Of a DNA stretch of 8,065 nucleotides, positions 1 through 6,191 are shown piece by piece. The DNA comes from an uncultured Bacteroidota bacterium (lineage in GTDB: Bacteria; Bacteroidota; Bacteroidia; Bacteroidales; SZUA-534): NCBI GenBank assembly GCA_937900725.1, contig CALCFP010000223.1:1-8065 (forward strand), in the 5' to 3' direction. A program made the position numbers and the translations under genes. The notes under the pieces were generated by a model that was not told where the DNA came from, searched no databases, and saw nothing but the letters and a program-made list of their open reading frames with translations. The number at the start of each line of letters is the position of its first letter. Within the stretch, counting starts at the first letter, position 1.

Positions 1-1107
1 GACGACGGGCTAATCATACATGGCGCACTTTTTGAAAACCCTGCCCATTATATTAAAATGGTGACTGGGATCGGGGCCAATTCGCCTGAACTAATGCAAT
101 ACTACGATGCCTGCGATTTCTGGATCAAGAATTTCAACTATGGCCTACCCAACGACAATCATATTGTAATACGCCTCAATGCCATACTCTGCCTGATATC
201 GATGGGCAATTTCCATATTCACAATATGTTTTTCGCATTTTTGTCGTTCATCGGGTTGTGGGCCATATATAAAACATTTGCAAAGCAACTGTCACACAAG
301 CGCCTTTTTCTGCTTTTGGCCGTATTCTTCTTCCCTTCGGTATGGTTCTGGACATCGGGTGCCACAAAGGAATCTGTTCTGATTTTTGCCTTCGGCCTTT
401 TCATCTACAACTTCAGCAATATGCTTAACAAGCCTGGTTTGGGGAACATTGTAGGTGCGGCAGTCTGCATATTCTTGCTAATGCTTTCCAAATTCTATGT
501 GTTGATGGCGATAATGCCTGGCATATCGGCACTAATATGGATAAAACACAAGCCAAAATGGGCGTTCGCAAAGTTTTTGCTGATGCACGTCGTCATATTC
601 TGCATTGCCTGGCTTTCGAAATTCATCACGCAAATTGATTTGTTCCAAACAATATGCAACAAACAGCACGACTTCATTTCAATGGCGCAGACAATGACTA
701 TCGGCAGTTATATTGGACTGCCAATTCTCTCAAACGGATTGCGCGACATTATTGCGAATGCCCCTTCTGCTGTAATCAGAACCGTACTTCGCCCGACTGT
801 TTTTGAAATGGGATCAATGACAATGATATTCGCCGCAATAGAGAACCTGCTCATATTGTGCATTTTGGCCATTGGAATATTCTATGTCAGACTAAAAAAC
901 ATTAACAACACCAATGTTTGGTGCTGTCTGTCGTTCATCATCATTCTATTCACATTAATCGGCCTCACTACACCGGTCTTGGGTGCTTTAGTCAGGTACA
1001 AAGTTCCTGCCTTGCCGTTTTTGGGGATAATGGTACTGCTTCTTGCCGACGACCAACGATTCCATTGGTTAGAAAACTGGCTTGAAAAAAAACTTGGTGC
1101 ATTGTAA
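1..1107 (+). CDS. Polytopic membrane protein, probable polysaccharide polymerase-like (5' end missing)
   Basis: The reading frame is open from the first base of the window to a TAA at 1105-1107, so this is the C-terminal 368 codons of a longer gene. The ATG at 58 is more likely an internal Met than the start, because the frame continues upstream without a stop. Eight or nine hydrophobic segments are visible, for example around visible residues 74-93, 101-119, 121-140, 148-180, 190-210, 275-300 and 305-330. Between two of them sits FPSVWFWTSGATKES, which fits the 'PS..FW.SG..KE' motif I know from Bacteroidota membrane proteins of surface polysaccharide loci (EpsG/Wzy-like). The end has a basic VRYKVPALPFL segment and a short Lys-rich cytoplasmic-looking tail. 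Inference: an inner-membrane protein of glycan assembly, either a polymerase or a lipid-linked glycosyltransferase. No catalytic residue can be assigned, and the neighbours in the window do not help. Sure of a membrane protein; unsure of the role. Confidence 0.6.
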   Translation, partial: DDGLIIHGALFENPAHYIKMVTGIGANSPELMQYYDACDFWIKNFNYGLPNDNHIVIRLNAILCLISMGNFHIHNMFFAFLSFIGLWAIYKTFAKQLSHKRLFLLLAVFFFPSVWFWTSGATKESVLIFAFGLFIYNFSNMLNKPGLGNIVGAAVCIFLLMLSKFYVLMAIMPGISALIWIKHKPKWAFAKFLLMHVVIFCIAWLSKFITQIDLFQTICNKQHDFISMAQTMTIGSYIGLPILSNGLRDIIANAPSAVIRTVLRPTVFEMGSMTMIFAAIENLLILCILAIGIFYVRLKNINNTNVWCCLSFIIILFTLIGLTTPVLGALVRYKVPALPFLGIMVLLLADDQRFHWLENWLEKKLGAL

Positions 1108-1309
1108 GGCACTGGCAAATAATGTCGATATACCATTTAGACTATCTTTCTGTCTATCATTGACCACTGTCGCAAATATATCACTGATGATACAAGATTT
1201 AAGCGGCTTTTCATTGTTATTTTATTGGATTCCAATGACATAAATCAATGTTGACATCCGATAAAAAGCGAATTAAGATTTAATTATGATGTGAACTAGA
1301 CATATATAT

Positions 1310-1328
1310 TGGGCTTATACTAAGCCTG
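1310..1328. repeat. Short perfect hairpin GGCTTA-TAC-TAAGCC
   Basis: GGCTTA (1312-1317) and TAAGCC (1321-1326) form a 6-bp perfect inverted repeat around TAC, extendable by two G-T pairs. No T-run follows on either strand, so it is not a terminator by itself. It lies 20 bases before a second hairpin of similar size, and CTGAAAG at 1326-1332 can pair instead with CTTTCAG at 1350-1356 inside that second hairpin. Paired short GC-richer hairpins of this kind resemble REP-type intergenic palindromes, but that is only a possibility. Confidence 0.35.
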
Positions 1329-1343
1329 AAAGACTTATTATTC

Positions 1344-1366
1344 ATAGGGCTTTCAGCCCTGTTTTT
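1344..1366 (+). terminator. Possible intrinsic terminator of the membrane-protein transcript
   Basis: AGGGCT (1346-1351) and AGCCCT (1355-1360) form a perfect stem around TTC. It is extended by a T-G and an A-T pair and followed by five T at 1362-1366. The geometry suits a plus-strand terminator. It lies about 240 bases after the stop at 1107, which is far, and the loop is only three bases. It could equally be one unit of an intergenic palindromic repeat. Confidence 0.4.
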
Positions 1367-1505
1367 CGGATTGGCGCAACAAGTGAAATAATATGTGCCA
1401 CTGAAATGTTGACACAATTATCATAGGCTACATCACACAAAAATCACAGAATTATTTCAGGCAGGAGTATCGTAAGATAAAAAAACGACCTATCTGTCAT
1501 AAAAC

Positions 1506-1535
1506 AAAAAAGGCCGGCTAAAAAGCCGACCTTTT
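1506..1535 (-). terminator. Intrinsic terminator of the OmpA/TPR lipoprotein gene
   Basis: Stem: AAAAGG (1508-1513) with CCTTTT (1530-1535), one C/A mismatch, then CGGCT (1515-1519) with AGCCG (1524-1528), loop AAAA. Read on the minus strand, the hairpin runs into TTTTTTGTTTT. It starts 20 bases past the stop codon at 1555-1557. The GC-rich core, uridine tract and position make this a confident terminator. The A-T outer arms might also let it work on converging transcription from the left. Confidence 0.85.
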
Positions 1536-1554
1536 CGAATTTTAAAACTAATAA

Positions 1555-3294
1555 TTATTTTGCAATGTTCTTGAATTCCTCGTCGTTAGCGTATTGAGCG
1601 AATTCAATGTCCTTTGCTGCATAAGCACCCCATGAAGCGTCTTTTTCAACAGCAACACGCAAGCTGTTTATTAACAAATCCTTGTCTTGCTTACGAGCTG
1701 CGATAACAGCCTTCAAGTAAGAAATCTTTGCATTGTCTTGATCCTCAATCTTGTTCAAGATACCAAGAGAAGCGTCAAATACGTCGCTGTTCTTAGTGTT
1801 AGAGTAGTTAAGCAATTTGCAAAGAGCCCAGTTGAATGACTCGAACTTGCTGCTTTGGAACAAGTTAAGAGCAACTTCATAGTCGCCAGCCTTAGTAGCG
1901 ATAACAGCTTGGTTGTAGCTAACCTCATCACCAGCACCAGCAGCTGCGTTGTAGAACTCTTTAGCAGCAGCAACGTCGCCTTCTGCATAAGCGCAAGCGC
2001 CAAGGTTGTTCAATACTACTGTGTTAGAAGCGTCAGCCTCTTTAGCCTTTTCGAAAGCAGCCTTTGCCTCAGCAAAATTGCCCATCAAGTAGCTGATGTG
2101 ACCTACATTGTTGTTAGTTCTCCAGTCTTCTGGATATTTAGCTGCAGCCTTTTGGTAAATAGAAAGTTTTTCTGCATTGTCTTGAGTAAGGGTTGCTGCA
2201 TAAAGCATTTCCTCAACTGAAAGTGTGTCAGGGTTAGAAGCGACCAACTCCTTGATTTCCTCGTCAGAGTAACCGATAACTGCAACGTTTACAGAAAGAG
2301 TAGAACGACGCAATTGAGGAAGGATCTTGTCGGCGATTTCTTCGTATGCTGCAGAGATGTTCTTGATTTCCTTTTCGCGAACAACTGGATCAGAATACAT
2401 TGAAAGAACGCGAAGGATAAGTTCCTTGTCTTGGATGTCAGATTCCTGCATCAAAGTCTTGAAACCGTCCCAGTCCTCAGCCAAAGAAGTAGTCTTGTAG
2501 TTAGACTCGTCGGCGGTAACTTTTGCTTTCTTAAGTTCTTTCTTGAAGTATGAATCAGAATTCTTCATACGGTTGGCGGCCAACTTGTCGTTCAATGACT
2601 CTTCGCCATCAGGAGAAGCGAATGCAGAAATCTCGATGCCCTTAACTTCCATACGCTCGTTAGCGGCTGCGTCCTTAACAAATTGTTGAAGAGCCTTGAT
2701 TTCGTCTTTCTTAAGTTCTTTGTTGCTGATGTCAGCCTTGTTTATTACGAAGAACAAGGTAGCGCCTTTTGAGTCGTTGGTGATGCGCTCGAACTTGTCA
2801 GCTGCAGCAATTGTCATTGCGTTCTTGTCAAGCAACAAGGCAGTTGACATGACACCGTCGGCAATCTTGACCTCTGGAATATCTTGTGACTTGTCTTTCA
2901 TGGTAGCCTTAACGCGAGCAACCAATTCAGAACTGCGCATAGCCTCTTCGAAAGAGATTTTAGACTTCGTAGAGAAAGTACCACCGTTTGTGAAGTTGCA
3001 AACTTCGTTGTTTGCTTGTACTGACTCGCCTTGAATGGCCTTGCTGGCAAATGCCTTCTCGCCGCCTTCATATTTCAACACTGGAGTCAATTCCAAAACG
3101 GCTTGTTTCTGGAAATACTTTGGTGGAAAAGCGACTTTTATCTCAACTTCCACGCTATCACCGTGCATTTCGAGTACTCGTGGAGTAACATCGTATTGCA
3201 CATCACTTGCCATCTTTGCCATCTTGCTCATTCCGCCGCATGCAGTAAGAGCCAAGGCACAAGACGCTAAAATACAAACGTTTACCTTTTTCAT
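1555..3294 (-). CDS. OmpA-like/TPR lipoprotein of the cell envelope
   Basis: This 579-residue protein starts with a lipoprotein signal peptide: MKK, a hydrophobic stretch, then the lipobox LTAC with Cys19 as the lipidation site. Residues 20-30 (GGMSKMAKMAS) lack the acidic run that marks surface-exported Bacteroidota lipoproteins, so a periplasm-facing location is more likely. Residues 31-175 form an unassigned region that looks beta-rich. Residues about 178-252 are OmpA-like: ISAFASPDGEESLND followed by LAANR fits the Bacteroidota motif 'ASPEG...N..L...R', with Asp229 and Arg242 where peptidoglycan-binding residues lie in OmpA. Residues about 360-480 contain TPR-type helix pairs (for example NNNVGHISYLMGNFAEAKAAFEKA and the following unit from 426), with more helical repeats to the end. 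Inference: it ties the outer membrane to peptidoglycan and scaffolds other envelope proteins. Codon choice looks strongly biased (AAG, AAC, TTC, GCA/GCT preferred), suggesting high expression. It has its own terminator and a candidate promoter. Exact role unknown. Confidence 0.8.
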   Translation of the reverse strand: MKKVNVCILASCALALTACGGMSKMAKMASDVQYDVTPRVLEMHGDSVEVEIKVAFPPKYFQKQAVLELTPVLKYEGGEKAFASKAIQGESVQANNEVCNFTNGGTFSTKSKISFEEAMRSSELVARVKATMKDKSQDIPEVKIADGVMSTALLLDKNAMTIAAADKFERITNDSKGATLFFVINKADISNKELKKDEIKALQQFVKDAAANERMEVKGIEISAFASPDGEESLNDKLAANRMKNSDSYFKKELKKAKVTADESNYKTTSLAEDWDGFKTLMQESDIQDKELILRVLSMYSDPVVREKEIKNISAAYEEIADKILPQLRRSTLSVNVAVIGYSDEEIKELVASNPDTLSVEEMLYAATLTQDNAEKLSIYQKAAAKYPEDWRTNNNVGHISYLMGNFAEAKAAFEKAKEADASNTVVLNNLGACAYAEGDVAAAKEFYNAAAGAGDEVSYNQAVIATKAGDYEVALNLFQSSKFESFNWALCKLLNYSNTKNSDVFDASLGILNKIEDQDNAKISYLKAVIAARKQDKDLLINSLRVAVEKDASWGAYAAKDIEFAQYANDEEFKNIAK

Positions 3295-3335
3295 AATTGT
3301 CTAATTAGTAAATTAAGATTGTTATATGCTATATC

Positions 3336-3379
3336 AAAAAAAATGTTGATAAAATTGCTGTTCAAACAGGAATTTTATC
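3336..3379 (-). terminator. Long hairpin plus T8: terminator of recF operon or leader attenuator
   Basis: GATAAAATT (3348-3356) pairs perfectly with AATTTTATC (3371-3379). After one G/G mismatch, CTGTT (3358-3362) pairs with AACAG (3365-3369) around a two-base centre, giving 14 pairs in 32 bases. On the minus strand the hairpin is followed after four bases by eight T (A at 3336-3343), so it is oriented as a minus-strand terminator. It lies about 100 bases past the DUF721 stop, and could therefore end the recF operon. It also lies between the candidate lipoprotein promoter (3385-3413) and the lipoprotein ATG at 3294, so it could be a 5' hairpin or attenuator of that mRNA. The stem is AT-rich, so termination efficiency is uncertain. 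Confidence 0.5.
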
Positions 3380-3384
3380 GAACC

Positions 3385-3413
3385 CAAAAATAATAAAAAT
3401 CATTTATCTGCAA
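3385..3413 (-). promoter_or_regulatory. Candidate sigma-ABfr-type promoter of the lipoprotein gene
   Basis: On the minus strand, TATTTTTG (plus-strand CAAAAATA, 3385-3392) matches the Bacteroidota -7 box TAnnTTTG. A TTG (plus-strand CAA, 3411-3413) lies 18 bases upstream, where the -33 element is expected. Transcription would begin near 3378 and give a leader of about 84 bases, starting at or within the 3348-3379 hairpin. The match is good, but the region is AT-rich, so chance is possible. Confidence 0.5.
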
Positions 3414-3481
3414 CCCTATACGTTTTTTTTTGCCTAAAAATGTATGAGAAGCGTGTTTCGTGGCATTTTTCGCAAAAAACA

Positions 3482-3772
3482 CTACTTGAAAATAATGTCG
3501 TCGATGATATCACCGCCACCCTCGTTGTTGAGCCTGCGAATAAGCATTTCCTTTGCCATCAGCAATTCGTTTCGGACCACTGACGAATCGATGAACACAA
3601 ATAATTTACGGTCGGCTATGTAAATGTTACGGGTCTTTGAAGCAATATAGTCGCCGACCATTGGCTTCCAAGATGAAATGAGGCGCGCCTCATCAACTTG
3701 ACGGCGCAATTTCATTGCATCAATCCACAGCGAGATGGCCTCACCTAGTGTTGAACTGTTTTGCCGTTTCAT
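3482..3772 (-). CDS. dciA: DUF721 family protein, DciA-like replicative helicase operator
   Basis: This 96-residue protein carries the DUF721 core from about residue 28 to 80. Its visible marks are LISSWKPMVGDYIASKT, a hydrophobic strand LFVFIDSS and VVRNELLMAKEMLIRRLN. These align with the family pattern 'W..iVG..la.hT', '..L.v.v.ss.w..eL', '....l...lN'. DUF721 includes DciA, which binds and helps load or activate the replicative helicase DnaB in bacteria lacking DnaC/DnaI. That role here is inferred from the family and not visible in the sequence. The N-terminal 27 residues are helical and charged. The ATG at 3772 lies one base after the recF TAG (TAG-g-ATG), so translation is probably coupled to recF. 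The gene ends with TAG at 3482-3484. DUF721 next to recF is a recurring arrangement in several phyla. Family assignment is firm; the dciA symbol is by family only. Confidence 0.85.
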   Translation of the reverse strand: MKRQNSSTLGEAISLWIDAMKLRRQVDEARLISSWKPMVGDYIASKTRNIYIADRKLFVFIDSSVVRNELLMAKEMLIRRLNNEGGGDIIDDIIFK

Positions 3773-3773
3773 C

Positions 3774-4877
3774 CTACAACTGCGTTAAGACATTTTCCTT
3801 TAGATTGTAATGGCGGTTGTCGCCACCTACTTTCGTCAATATCTCGCCAATACGGACAGTGCTTGTGTCAGTTATGAATATCTGTCCAAAATTGTTTTGA
3901 GCCACAAGATCGACAATGTGCTCGACTCGCGACTGGTCAAGCTTGTCGAAAATGTCGTCGAGCAGAAGGATGGGTTTTTGGCCGCAAAGGTTGTTTATGT
4001 ATTCAAATTGTGCCAGCTTCATCGCCACCAGATATGTCTTTTGCTGGCCTTGTGAGCCCAAACGCTTGATAGGCTGGCCGGCCATATTGAGTTCGAGGTC
4101 GTCTTTATGGATGCCGAAATTGGTGTAGCGTGTTGCCAAATCAATCTGGCGGGCTTCCTTGAACTGAACGTCCAAAGGCTTTTCGTGCAATGTGGTCTGA
4201 TATGATAAAGTCACCTTTTCCTTTCCTTGCGAAATTGCATCGAAATATTTCTGGAAAATAGGCTCAATTCCGACAACGAACTCCTTGCGTTTCTGATAGA
4301 TGAATTGTCCCGACTCAACCAACTGGTCATCATAAATCTGCAGCATGTCTTCGTCAATCTGCCATGTCTGCGGTGTTTCCTTGAGCAAGTGGTTGCGTTG
4401 AGCCAACACCTTTATATATTTTTGATATTCATAAAGATATTGGCTGTCGAATTGTGAAATGATGCCGTCCATGAATTTGCGGCGCTCCTCGCTTCCACCT
4501 GTAATAAGATTGGTGTCGTAAGGGGAAACCATGACCAATGGTATCAATCCTATGTGGTCGGCAAAGCGTTCGTATTCCTTCTTGTTTCGCTTGAAACGCT
4601 TGCGCTTGCCCGGCTCGAACCCGCAATAGATGTCTTCAATCTGCCCGTCGAAATCATAGGTGCCCTCGACAATGAAGAACTGCTCGCCGTGTCTGACGTT
4701 CTGCGAGTCGATGCTGGTAAAGCAACTCTTGCAAAACGAAAGATAGTAAATGGCGTCGAGAATGTTGGTCTTGCCCTCACCATTGTCGCCTGTTATACAG
4801 TTGATGCGTGTCGAGAAGTCGACATCGAGCGACTGGTAGTTCTTGAAATTGGTAAGTGTAAGATGTTGCAAACTCAT
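3774..4877 (-). CDS. recF: DNA replication/repair protein RecF
   Basis: From the ATG at 4877 the protein has 367 residues, the usual RecF length. RecF is an SMC/ABC-like ATPase that, with RecO and RecR, helps load RecA at single-strand gaps and stalled forks. Visible motifs: the N-terminal MSLQHLTLTNFKNYQSLDVDF; Walker A GDNGEGKT at 30-37; ABC signature LGSQGQQKT at 273-281; Walker B PILLLDDIFDKLD at 302-314 with its D-loop; and a late strand GQIFITDTS. The frame stays open upstream to an ATG at 4955 (26 more residues, MLPCEYVLN...), but that extension is unlike RecF and covers the promoter box, so I reject it. A TAnnTTTG box (4883-4890) lies five bases before the chosen ATG, implying a leaderless or nearly leaderless mRNA. 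recF is divergent from the 5006-5905 gene and precedes the DUF721 gene by one base. Confidence 0.97.
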   Translation of the reverse strand: MSLQHLTLTNFKNYQSLDVDFSTRINCITGDNGEGKTNILDAIYYLSFCKSCFTSIDSQNVRHGEQFFIVEGTYDFDGQIEDIYCGFEPGKRKRFKRNKKEYERFADHIGLIPLVMVSPYDTNLITGGSEERRKFMDGIISQFDSQYLYEYQKYIKVLAQRNHLLKETPQTWQIDEDMLQIYDDQLVESGQFIYQKRKEFVVGIEPIFQKYFDAISQGKEKVTLSYQTTLHEKPLDVQFKEARQIDLATRYTNFGIHKDDLELNMAGQPIKRLGSQGQQKTYLVAMKLAQFEYINNLCGQKPILLLDDIFDKLDQSRVEHIVDLVAQNNFGQIFITDTSTVRIGEILTKVGGDNRHYNLKENVLTQL

Positions 4878-4882
4878 AGGCG

Positions 4883-4890
4883 CAAATGTA
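4883..4890 (-). promoter_or_regulatory. -7 promoter box directly before recF
   Basis: On the minus strand the sequence reads TACATTTG-CGCCT-ATG. TACATTTG is a full match to TAnnTTTG, the Bacteroidota primary sigma factor -7 element. Placing its last base at -7 puts the first transcribed base at or next to the recF ATG at 4877. No clear -33 TTG/TTTG is visible at 18-20 bases upstream, which weakens the call. The box supports the 4877 start over the one at 4955. Confidence 0.5.
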
Positions 4891-4913
4891 GTTTTTTTTG
4901 GTAATGAGTATAG

Positions 4914-4949
4914 ACATTCAAAAGGCACATTCAAAACATATTCACAAGG
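4914..4949. repeat. Three ATTCA(A/C)AA copies in the recF divergent promoter region
   Basis: ACATTCAAAA occurs at 4914-4923 and again at 4927-4936, and a third related copy, ATTCACAAGG, begins at 4940. The copies start 13 and 11 bases apart on the same face, in the 128-base gap between recF and the divergent 5006-5905 gene. This spacing, near one helical turn, would suit a regulator binding both promoters. It may also be simple AT-rich coincidence. Confidence 0.3.
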
Positions 4950-5005
4950 AAGCAACCTTTTGTTTTCTCAAATCATCTATATTAGTACAATAAATATATA
5001 GGAAT

Positions 5006-5905
5006 ATGGACCATATTAAGTTTTTTCTTGTTGCTGGCGGCCTGTTGCTGACCGTATGCTCAAATGCCGAAAACAAAACATTTATAAGAGAATACAACTA
5101 TCAGGCATCTGAAACAGACAGCAAAGTCAGTGCCCGGCAAAAAGCCTTGTCTGAAGTCAAGCATCTGCTAATAGAGGAATTAGGGGTTTATATTGAAAGC
5201 TATGTCAACTACACCACCGAAGAGAAGAATTCGACAGTGGCAAAAGACTTCTTTACAATGGAAATCCGTCAAATAAGTGTGGGCATTGCCGAAACCAAAA
5301 TATTGGAAGAGCGTTGGACTGGCGACTCTTACTATGTCAAAGCCGAAATGACAGCCGACCCAAACGAAGTTATCAGATTGTTAAACAAGACTATAGAACA
5401 ACGCGTATCAAATGAGGCTATTGACAGCCTTCAAATGCTTCTGTCAAAATCACAACAAACTCTTGTGACAAAAAACAAGCAAATTGACGAACTAAACATT
5501 ACCCTGCAAACTCGCGAACAAGAAGTAAAGTTACAAGAACAAAAAGTTCATGATTTAAATGTTCAACTGAATAAACTCAATAAGCAACTTTCACAATACA
5601 AGCAAGATGAAGAAAAAATGCTATCTGAGATCGACAAGATTAGAAAAACGTTGAACAACCTTGCAAACACTGCCATTGCCAATGCTAAGATTGGAATGAC
5701 AGCAAATGAAGTAAAACAACTTTGCGGAAATCCTCGCTCAATTGATGGATATGAAAGTCTTGGCCATTTTTCTTACAACTATGGCTATGTATGGTTAATA
5801 TTCAATAATGGAATTCTACGTTATGCCGTTAAAGCAGAACAATTTGATGGTGATAATTTAGGAATCTACAAAATAGAAAATATTCCGAACCTGATTGGCA
5901 GATAG
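5006..5905 (+). CDS. Exported protein: LPP20/FlgT-N-like domain, coiled coil, BamE-like domain
   Basis: This 299-residue protein begins with a signal peptide (MDHIKFFLVAGGLLLTVCSNA), with cleavage likely after Ala21. The Cys in LTVC follows Val, so it is a poor lipobox. Residues about 24-122 show 'SARQKALSEVKHLLIEELGVYIESYV', then 'ISVGIAETKILEERWTGDSYYVKAEM'. This resembles the LPP20/FlgT N-terminal fold, where an alternating 'A...A...' helix is followed by strands. Residues about 135-218 form a long heptad-rich coiled coil (Leu/Ile/Val every 3-4 among Lys, Glu, Gln). Residues about 227-275 match the BamE/SmpA/OmlA pattern: AKIGMTANEVKQLCGNPRS, an aromatic Y/F stretch, then LIFNNGILRYAV. BamE belongs to the outer-membrane beta-barrel assembly machine, but this fold is also found in unrelated envelope proteins. 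Inference: a periplasmic envelope adaptor. The start has AGGA very close before ATG. TTTTG at 4958-4962 may be part of a promoter, but no good -7 box follows. Domain calls are from pattern recognition only. Confidence 0.6.
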   Translation: MDHIKFFLVAGGLLLTVCSNAENKTFIREYNYQASETDSKVSARQKALSEVKHLLIEELGVYIESYVNYTTEEKNSTVAKDFFTMEIRQISVGIAETKILEERWTGDSYYVKAEMTADPNEVIRLLNKTIEQRVSNEAIDSLQMLLSKSQQTLVTKNKQIDELNITLQTREQEVKLQEQKVHDLNVQLNKLNKQLSQYKQDEEKMLSEIDKIRKTLNNLANTAIANAKIGMTANEVKQLCGNPRSIDGYESLGHFSYNYGYVWLIFNNGILRYAVKAEQFDGDNLGIYKIENIPNLIGR

Positions 5906-5997
5906 CAATATCCACTTGAATATATTTCTCCACGCGGTTGCTCCATAGGAAACATTTTGCAATTTCCATTGGCATTTGCCTGACGTTTTATTTACTT

Positions 5998-6042
5998 TTA
6001 TGCCGATAGCATTATGCTGACAACATTGTGCTATTTGCATAA
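5998..6042. repeat. Imperfect 45-base hairpin in the gap before ahcY terminator
   Basis: TTATGC (5998-6003) pairs with GCATAA (6037-6042). After a two-by-two internal loop, ATAGCAT (6006-6012) pairs with GTGCTAT (6028-6034), including one G-T pair. After one T/T mismatch, ATG (6014-6016) pairs with CAT (6024-6026) around a seven-base loop. That is 16 pairs with symmetric interruptions. No T-run follows on either strand, so it is not a normal intrinsic terminator. It lies about 90 bases after the stop at 5905 and about 100 bases before the ahcY terminator. It might protect the 3' end of the plus-strand mRNA, be a small structured RNA, or be a remnant palindromic repeat. Confidence 0.45.
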
Positions 6043-6143
6043 TTAGTGTGATTTTGAATACAAGTTTCTAATGCTGTGGATAAAAGATGCCTTTGGGCAA
6101 GGTTGGGAAGAATAGCACACTCATATATGAAACCATATAAAAC

Positions 6144-6175
6144 AAAAATGGCAACCTGTCTGGGTTGCCATTTTT
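6144..6175. terminator. Bidirectional intrinsic terminator after ahcY
   Basis: AAAAATGGCAACC (6144-6156) pairs perfectly with GGTTGCCATTTTT (6163-6175), a 13-bp stem with a six-base loop. On the minus strand it starts 16 bases after the ahcY stop and runs into TTTTTGTTTT. On the plus strand it ends in TTTTTATT, so it can also stop transcription from the 5006-5905 gene about 240 bases upstream. Confident for ahcY. Confidence 0.9.
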
Positions 6176-6191
6176 ATTCATAATCATACTA

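Larger units (their letters stand above)
1108..1554. other. Gene-free gap between convergent genes
   Basis: These 447 bases separate the plus-strand membrane protein from the minus-strand lipoprotein. I found no plausible coding frame on either strand. The gap holds two short perfect hairpins (1312-1326 and 1346-1360) and the terminator of the lipoprotein gene (1506-1535). It also holds an isolated 13-base palindrome, ATTGGA-T-TCCAAT at 1224-1236, and a 10-base direct repeat, AATGTTGACA at 1247-1256 and 1405-1414. The palindrome and direct repeat have no assigned role and could be chance in AT-rich DNA. Confidence 0.7.

Noticed and set aside
1384..1459. A 9-base inverted repeat TGAAATAAT ... 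ATTATTTCA 58 bases apart
   Set aside because: It is AT-rich with a long spacer, has no flanking target-site duplication and no coding content, so it is not enough to call a mobile element or structured RNA.
1855..2220. A 121-codon plus-strand frame within the lipoprotein gene
   Set aside because: It is antisense to the TPR-encoding region; its Ser/Val-rich composition mirrors the biased Ala, Lys and Glu codons of the real gene.
4878..4955. An N-terminal extension of RecF from ATG 4955
   Set aside because: The 26 residues do not resemble RecF, the total length would exceed the family norm, and the promoter box lies within the extension.
5051..5062. A possible lipobox (LTVC) in the 5006-5905 protein
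   Set aside because: Val at the position before Cys is not a normal signal peptidase II site; SNA followed by Glu gives a better signal peptidase I site.
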